Shown here one piece after another: positions 41,569 through 46,227 of a stretch of 46,227 nt of DNA (the stretch's first letter is position 1; each line of letters opens with the position of its first letter). The notes beneath the pieces were generated by a model. The model was given only the letters and a program-made list of their open reading frames with translations, had not been told where the DNA came from and did not search any database. Both the position numbers and the translations under genes were made by a program. The DNA comes from JACJYE01 sp964432875 (lineage in GTDB: Bacteria; Bacteroidota; Bacteroidia; Chitinophagales; Saprospiraceae), in NCBI GenBank assembly GCA_964432875.1, contig CAYSPJ010000029.1:1-46227 (forward strand), read 5' to 3'.

Positions 41569-42204
41569 TCAATTGAGGTCTTTCAATTCATAAGCATCCT
41601 CTGCGGGCAGGCTCTCTGCTTCTTCGCCTGTCGCCATGCGGAAAGCGCCGTTGGGCTCTTGGAGCATCCATTGGCCCCGCTGAGACAAGACTTCGGCGCT
41701 GTCAGACACGCGCTGGGACTTGGTGAAGATGCCCAAGCCGGCACCACCCGGCAGGCTTTCGATCCAAGCATCTTGCTGAGCACAGATGCCTCTGGCACAG
41801 GTAGCAAGCGATAACATCAGCACTGGCTGCAAGCCCTGAGCATCGGCTCTGAAAAGGTGGAAAGCATTCATCAGCCCTTGTCCACTGCCCGCCGAGGCGC
41901 GTACGATAAAATAACTGATCTGCCCGCTTTGGAAGCGTTGGGTCGCATAAACCTGGGCACCGCTTTCCAGCATGTGGCGAAACTCGCCCTGGAATAAGCC
42001 GTGTAAATCCGTGGGGATCAATTGCCCGGCAAGCGGATGACCAGTAGGGATTTGCTCGCCCCGGTGTGCATAGACGTGCAGGCTGCTGATTGTGGTATTT
42101 TCAAAAAGGCTGGCCAGGGCGCTCATCTGCGGCGAGCCCGTCTGTGCGGCCAGCGTACCGACCAGGAAAAGAGCGGTTATGAACAAAGCGATAGTTGACT
42201 TCAT
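41569..42204 (-). CDS. Secreted protein of unknown function
   Basis: 211 residues from the ATG at 42204, giving signal peptide MKSTIALFITALFLVGTLAAQ. The start four codons upstream (42216) is less fitting. The mature protein is mixed alpha/beta. Two cysteines in LATCARGICAQ could form a disulfide. No family recognised. Ends at a shared terminator with galE. Its neighbour at 42248 is on the same strand and 43 nt away, so the two may be cotranscribed. Confidence 0.72.
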   Translation of the reverse strand: MKSTIALFITALFLVGTLAAQTGSPQMSALASLFENTTISSLHVYAHRGEQIPTGHPLAGQLIPTDLHGLFQGEFRHMLESGAQVYATQRFQSGQISYFIVRASAGSGQGLMNAFHLFRADAQGLQPVLMLSLATCARGICAQQDAWIESLPGGAGLGIFTKSQRVSDSAEVLSQRGQWMLQEPNGAFRMATGEEAESLPAEDAYELKDLN

Positions 42205-42247
42205 GTAATCGATCATTTTTGTGGTTTATGAAAAAGGCACCGTAAAA

Positions 42248-43012
42248 TTAAGTTTTTTTGTGGGACCCAGGCAAGCTGGGGCGAAAAAAACGATAGCCCG
42301 CCGAAAACCAAAGCTTAAACGGGTTTTCCGTCTCGAAGCGCGGCTTCTCCATCAAGTGCTCGCCGACCTGGTCGAAGAGGATGCGGTCGAACCTTTTGAA
42401 CTGCCCGGCCCGGTAGCGCAGCGCGAAGGCCAGCCGCCCCGGCCGGAATTCGATGCCGGGATTGATTTCGACAGAGTAAAAACCGCCCCCCCAGCGGGGG
42501 AACTGGTTATAATCCGGAAAACTTTCTTGCACATCGTACTGAGTATTACCAGCGGTGGTGAGGAAATCGCCTTGAGGCAAAACCTGGAGGGAAAGGGCGA
42601 AATGCCGGAGCGGCTGGTATTCGACCTGCACGGGGAGTTGGAGCAGCCCTTTGCCGTAGCGGTCGGTGTATAACAGAATCCGGGGCGTCGGCCCGTCAAA
42701 CCCATAGAAAAAGTTGAACGGCCGGTGGAAGGTAGCCAGCTCAAAGCCCAGCCCCAGCCCGGCGGAAAGGCCCCATCGGCCCGTATCGAGCAGGCGGCGG
42801 TGGGCGCTAATGCCCCATTGGTAGGTGCCGAGGCCTTTTTGCCGGTCGCCCCACTCGCGCACGGAAGCGTGGGGCGAGAGGTTATAAGGCCGCTTGTCGT
42901 GCTCCTGCTGGGCGTAATCCAGCTGGAGTGCCCATTTACTAGTTTCCTGGGCCAGAGCGGGGGCGCTCAGCGCGAACAAAAGAGTGAAGGCGAGAAGGTG
43001 TGAGTGATGCAT
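42248..43012 (-). CDS. Outer-membrane beta-barrel protein of unknown function
   Basis: 254 residues with signal peptide MHHSHLLAFTLLFALSAPALA. Alternating strands (WGLSAGLGLGFELATF, FALSLQVLPQGDFLTT, GFYSVEINPGIEFRPG, LAFALRYRAGQF) suggest a barrel of about eight to ten strands. The C-terminus (FKLWFSAGYRFFRPSLPG) holds the last strand plus a short basic tail. I cannot place it in a named family. Confidence 0.72.
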   Translation of the reverse strand: MHHSHLLAFTLLFALSAPALAQETSKWALQLDYAQQEHDKRPYNLSPHASVREWGDRQKGLGTYQWGISAHRRLLDTGRWGLSAGLGLGFELATFHRPFNFFYGFDGPTPRILLYTDRYGKGLLQLPVQVEYQPLRHFALSLQVLPQGDFLTTAGNTQYDVQESFPDYNQFPRWGGGFYSVEINPGIEFRPGRLAFALRYRAGQFKRFDRILFDQVGEHLMEKPRFETENPFKLWFSAGYRFFRPSLPGSHKKT

Positions 43013-43098
43013 AGCGCTGGCTTTTTAAGGTATAAGACGAAGGCTAAGCGGGCAGGCGTTGGGTAGTTAAGCGGATTTCTCCAAAAAGCAGACGAGCA

Positions 43099-43300
43099 AT
43101 ACCTGCAACACAGGGTGCCGGGACCGAAGCACAGTGGAGGTGCAGCCTGAAGCTACCCGGGGCAGAGGGCCGCGTGAGATGTACCTGCTGCGGCTTCAGG
43201 CAACATCTCCACACCCCCGAGCCTCCCCCTAGCGTATGGCGGTGTAGTTTGAAGCTACAGGGTGCAGCTGGGCTCAGTGGAGCGTGAGATGTCACCATGC
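43099..43300. repeat. Degenerate direct and inverted repeats, non-coding
   Basis: Unit 1 (about 43140-43188) and unit 2 (about 43243-43300) share TTGAAGCTAC/CTGAAGCTAC and GCGTGAGATGT with ~55-nt units. Between them CTTCAGGCAACATCTC (43193-43208) is inverted relative to both. The region from 43013 to 43346 has no credible gene; a minus frame through it encodes only the repeats. Confidence 0.5.
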
Positions 43301-43346
43301 CGCTGCCTGCCCTTTTAGCTTGGGGGCGGCAGATGCCCCCTCACGC

Positions 43347-44012
43347 TCACTCCCTCACATAAAAACAATACCCCCCAAACTTGTGAAACCGCCCCTCCGG
43401 ATCCTGCAGCATCCAATCGTGATAATGCGGGTCGGGACTCTGGCGCAGGAATTCGATGTTGTTGTCGGCACCACCGTTGAGCGCCACCCGAGCACTAGAA
43501 TCGGTATGCTTACATTTTTTACCCGGGAAGCTCTGCCATTTGTCAACCGGAGTTAAAGAAGAACCTTGTCTCAAGAGATACAGCCCCTCATGACGGGGAA
43601 TCAAAGCAAAGCTCAATAAATAGACCCCGTCTTCATAAGTGTACTGGCCTTCCAAAAGGGCTCCGCTGGAAAGAGGGTACAGAGCATAGTCATCTCTCTC
43701 GTTGAGGATCACTTCGAAGTTGAGCAAGCCACGTGTGCCTGTACCCGGGAAAGTATCAATTTGATGAATTGTCGTTCCTGGGTAAAACCGGAAATCCTTC
43801 AGCCAGTACGCCCGCTGCGTCTTCCGCTCGAAAACTTCATCGTTGAAAGAAGATACCACCCGGATGGTGTCGCCGATGCGGAACGTATCGCGGGCAGGGC
43901 TGAGTTCTGCGGGCAGCACGAACTCATACGAGCCTGGAAAACGGCATTCTTCTCTGGTACAGGAAGCCAACAAAAGCGGCAGGATAGCAGTGAGGAACAT
44001 CACCCTTATCAT
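43347..44012 (-). CDS. Lipoprotein of unknown function
   Basis: 221 residues with lipobox LLASC in MIRVMFLTAILPLLLASC. The mature part is beta-rich with several aromatic motifs, and three later cysteines (CRFPGS, KKCKH, GYCFYV) could form disulfides. A C-terminal segment (DWMLQDPEGRFHKFGGYCFYV) is distinctive but unknown to me. No domain recognised. Isolated gene. Confidence 0.7.
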   Translation of the reverse strand: MIRVMFLTAILPLLLASCTREECRFPGSYEFVLPAELSPARDTFRIGDTIRVVSSFNDEVFERKTQRAYWLKDFRFYPGTTIHQIDTFPGTGTRGLLNFEVILNERDDYALYPLSSGALLEGQYTYEDGVYLLSFALIPRHEGLYLLRQGSSLTPVDKWQSFPGKKCKHTDSSARVALNGGADNNIEFLRQSPDPHYHDWMLQDPEGRFHKFGGYCFYVRE

Positions 44013-44482
44013 ATATGATGGTTTTGTGTCGCCTTAGGCAGGATGCGCCCAAGGCGGCAGAATTATCATTTCCCAAGTGCCGCAATCGTCTTTCCAGCAA
44101 GACGGCAAGAGCAGAGCGGCAAGCAGCAGTAGGCTCAGGGCGCTCCGCCAAACACGCTTAAGCCGCTTTAAGCCAAGACATTGTGTGTGTGTGTGTAAAC
44201 ACGCCCTGCCAGCGAGCGGCGGGAAACGGAGTGGAGATGTGGATCCATAATATCAGGAGTTTTGGTGAAAAAATCTGCTTCGGGATGCCGGGGCAGCTAA
44301 TCCAATGATATTCGTTTTTTTTATGCGGCTGCGCTGTAAATATACAGACAATAACGCAATGCCGATATTTTTTTTAATCTTTTGCAAACTAGCGACAATT
44401 CTTGCCAGCCATACCAAGCCCCTCCATTTCAACGACGCCAGCGGGCTAAGGGCGGGGATACGTCATCCTCGCCTCCGGACAA

Positions 44483-44525
44483 CTTTCGGGAAGCGGGGGA
44501 AGAAGCGCGGCGAGCTTCCCGAAAG
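44483..44525. repeat. 12-bp perfect inverted repeat
   Basis: CTTTCGGGAAGC (44483-44494) / GCTTCCCGAAAG (44514-44525) with a 19-nt purine-rich loop. Downstream of the T9SS protein gene, possibly REP-like. Confidence 0.6.
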
Positions 44526-44556
44526 TATAGGCGGTACGCCAACCACGCCCCTCTGG

Positions 44557-44589
44557 AGGGATGGCATCCCTTCGAGGGATGCCATCCCT
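44557..44589. terminator. 15-bp perfect hairpin after the T9SS protein gene
   Basis: AGGGATGGCATCCCT (44557-44571) / AGGGATGCCATCCCT (44575-44589) with a 3-nt TCG loop, 16 nt past the stop at 44605. Very stable but without a T-run; could stop transcription or protect the 3' end. Each arm is itself nearly palindromic. Confidence 0.55.
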
Positions 44590-44604
44590 GTCCCTCTCCC
44601 TCTC

Positions 44605-46158
44605 CTACCGCACCACCACCCGCTCTGCCCCCAGCACCTGCCCATCGGCTACATACTGCAGCACATACACCCCGGCGGGCAGCCCCTGTAGCGGCAGCAC
44701 GCTCGTGACCTCGTCAATAGGCCCCGCCGGCCAGGTGCGCAGCGGGCGGCCCTGCATATCCAGCAGCCGGAGCTGTGCGCCCTGCCGCTGGGCGATGCGC
44801 TCGTCTTTGAGCAGCACGTAGAGCGCCTCAGCGGCCGGGTTGGGATAGAGGTGCAGCGCCGGGACGGGGGGCGCACCCGCCTCCCGCGTGCTCACGAGCT
44901 GGCAGCCGGGCACCAGGCAGCCGTGCTCGTCTACTTTCAGCAGCCAGCCCTGCTGGCGGGGGGCGTCGATGGTGTCTCGCACTCTGCCGACAATGATGAA
45001 ACCGCCATCTGGGGATTGAGCTATATCGTAGAGCTCATGCAAAAACCAAGCTCCTTCCAAGTGCTGATAATGCCTTTGCCAAAGCAAGCTCCCCGAAGTA
45101 CCTATCTTAGCCATCACGCCGACATGCCAACTACGCTCGGGGTGAAACTCGGCTAAGTTCCCTGCTACCACATATCCCTCCCCATTTTCTAGCTCGATAG
45201 CTCCCGCTAAACTATTCACGCCACCCCAGGCTGGAAGCGAGTCGCGCACCAGTACGCCCCATTCCTGCTGGCGGGCTGAGTTGAGCTTCACCACATAGTT
45301 GTGCCAACGGATATCTGTGTAATGGGGGTTGACGTAAATTTCGATGCCCTGACCTGTCGAGACCAACAGCCCGCCATCGCTGGTGGGGATAGCCCAGCAG
45401 GAACCGGGCCGCAACTGCCCAGCGGGCGATAAGTAAGTCCACAACAACTCGCCGTCGGCACCGACCTTGAAGATGTGGTTGCGCGCTACACGGTTGATGG
45501 TGGCGTTGTTGCTGCGGATGGACGAGACGATGTAGCCCCCTTCGGCAGGGATGATCGAATAGGGCGACTCTCGCTGGGTGGGCGAGCCGTATGCCCGGCT
45601 CCACTGGAAGGCGCCCTGCCTATCCAGCTTCAGCACTTCGATAGCTTGGGTCGGCGCCCCGCCAGGGTCACTAACCTGGCTCAGCACCAGGTAGCCATCT
45701 TCCACTTCTTTGAAATCGCGGGTGAGCACCCCGTTCACTTCTGGATAATTAGGGTGAAAATGCTGCCCGGTGAAAAGGGTATCGCCGTCCAGGCCATATA
45801 CGATGAGCATCGACTTCATGCCCCCCGGCTCTACCGAAAACCCGGCGACTGCCAGATTGCCGTCTTGGTTGAAGCTCAGATTGCCATACCATGTCTCGTA
45901 TGTTTTTGCGGTGTGCCGCAAAGTCGAAGCAGCCAGCACTTCGCCAACCAGAGAAAATTTGACGAAGATGTTGCCTGTCCTATATGGGAATATGGAATCG
46001 GTGATGACCCCAGTGGCATAATAACAGGAATCGCCCGACAAGATGCTGGTCAAGATCGCCGAGGGGAAGCCAAAGTCGTAGCGGCGGCTGAAAGGCGCTT
46101 GCCCATCTAGCGTGCCCCAAGCCAAGAGAGCTGCGGCGATAATAAGAGATGCCTTCAT
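44605..46158 (-). CDS. Secreted protein with type IX (Por) C-terminal sorting domain
   Basis: 517 residues from the ATG at 46158 (MKASLIIAAALLAWGTLDGQ, signal peptide). An upstream in-frame ATG (46209) adds a charged stretch and is unlikely. The middle ~420 residues have repeated GGxxxxGxxxD-like blades (EGGYIVSS, DGGLLVSTG, DGGFIIVGR), typical of beta-propeller-like T9SS cargo. The last ~75 residues form a type A sorting domain: LHLYPNPAAEALYV ... LRLLDMQGRPLRTW ... LPAGVYVLQYV. Exported and attached to the cell surface by T9SS. Partner or substrate unknown. Confidence 0.9.
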   Translation of the reverse strand: MKASLIIAAALLAWGTLDGQAPFSRRYDFGFPSAILTSILSGDSCYYATGVITDSIFPYRTGNIFVKFSLVGEVLAASTLRHTAKTYETWYGNLSFNQDGNLAVAGFSVEPGGMKSMLIVYGLDGDTLFTGQHFHPNYPEVNGVLTRDFKEVEDGYLVLSQVSDPGGAPTQAIEVLKLDRQGAFQWSRAYGSPTQRESPYSIIPAEGGYIVSSIRSNNATINRVARNHIFKVGADGELLWTYLSPAGQLRPGSCWAIPTSDGGLLVSTGQGIEIYVNPHYTDIRWHNYVVKLNSARQQEWGVLVRDSLPAWGGVNSLAGAIELENGEGYVVAGNLAEFHPERSWHVGVMAKIGTSGSLLWQRHYQHLEGAWFLHELYDIAQSPDGGFIIVGRVRDTIDAPRQQGWLLKVDEHGCLVPGCQLVSTREAGAPPVPALHLYPNPAAEALYVLLKDERIAQRQGAQLRLLDMQGRPLRTWPAGPIDEVTSVLPLQGLPAGVYVLQYVADGQVLGAERVVVR

Positions 46159-46227
46159 AAAGCGGTCGGTTTTAGCGCGAGCGGAGGCAGAGCCGCCCCC
46201 CGCTAGCATTGCCTATAAATAATCAAT

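Larger units (their letters stand above)
44013..44604. other. 592-nt intergenic region without a gene
   Basis: Frames here look like chance: low-complexity arginine/proline-rich translations on one side, none with a signal or domain. It holds a (TG)7 run at 44182-44196 and two strong inverted repeats near its right end. Confidence 0.7.

Noticed and set aside
43044..43298. Minus-strand 84-codon frame
   Set aside because: It encodes only the local DNA repeats, has no signal or domain and reads as low-complexity His/Pro/Ser sequence.
43099..43300. CRISPR array
   Set aside because: Units are degenerate, partly inverted and unevenly spaced. No cas genes occur in the window, and no other region has regular repeats and spacers.
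44182..44196. (TG)7 microsatellite as a phase-variation switch
   Set aside because: It lies in non-coding sequence away from any start or promoter I can identify.
44305..44821. Overlapping plus-strand frames near the T9SS gene
   Set aside because: Arg/Pro/Ser-rich translations running into the antisense of a real gene; no evidence of coding.

Overview
The window comes from a moderately GC-rich member of the Bacteroidota. A Saprospiria/Lewinella-type organism is my best guess. The reasons are a C-terminal type IX secretion (Por) sorting domain, a TonB-dependent receptor with the Bacteroidota plug architecture, DUF4920 and prokaryotic CCDC81/HU-SPOR proteins, many lipoproteins, no obvious Shine-Dalgarno sequences, and several promoters of the Bacteroidota form TTG-N20-TAnnTTTG. 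The sequence is a draft scaffold with five 100-N gaps (2530, 12089, 25028, 32989, 37307). Two gap edges carry exact 55-nt duplications, which suggests k-mer-limited assembly.

Layout. 1-2499: 3' part of a UvrD-type helicase fused to an Fe-S PD-(D/E)XK nuclease. 2722-8088: a cell-envelope HU/SPOR protein, a small lipoprotein, and a leftward operon of a lipoprotein plus two vanadium-haloperoxidase-like lipoproteins. 8239-12060: cobalamin-dependent methionine synthase (metH) behind a structured leader. 12216-16050: serC overlapping a YgjP-like metallopeptidase, then a beta-barrel-like protein overlapping an S41 peptidase lipoprotein. 16192-17532: the rpsF-rpsR-rplI ribosomal operon with its promoter and terminator. 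17645-18175: decayed pirin and acetyltransferase remnants. 18250-22944: the glyoxylate shunt (aceB, aceA) divergent from a RamB/ScfR-type regulator. 22958-26465: a TonB receptor and a CBM9-like lipoprotein. 26573-30411: two paralogous secreted MORN-repeat caspases with EF-hand loops. 30553-32887: a DUF4920 lipoprotein, an HD phosphohydrolase and PPK2. 33089-33366: a promoter-driven tRNA-like RNA with a giant variable arm, plus a partial second copy. 33559-35447: an M23 peptidase-HAD phosphatase fusion and methylmalonyl-CoA epimerase. 35709-35879: a MITE-like foldback element against an alkaline phosphatase gene. 37582-41455: a polysaccharide cluster (glycosyltransferase, O-antigen ligase, cysQ) divergent from galE. 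41569-46158: poorly characterised secreted proteins and a T9SS cargo protein.

Most genes are ordinary chromosomal housekeeping or envelope genes. Biologically the most unusual items are the tRNA-like RNA at 33176-33291, the tandem MORN-caspase-EF-hand proteins, the metH leader, the M23-HAD fusion and the foldback element. Functions are inferred from motifs read by eye; no database search was run.
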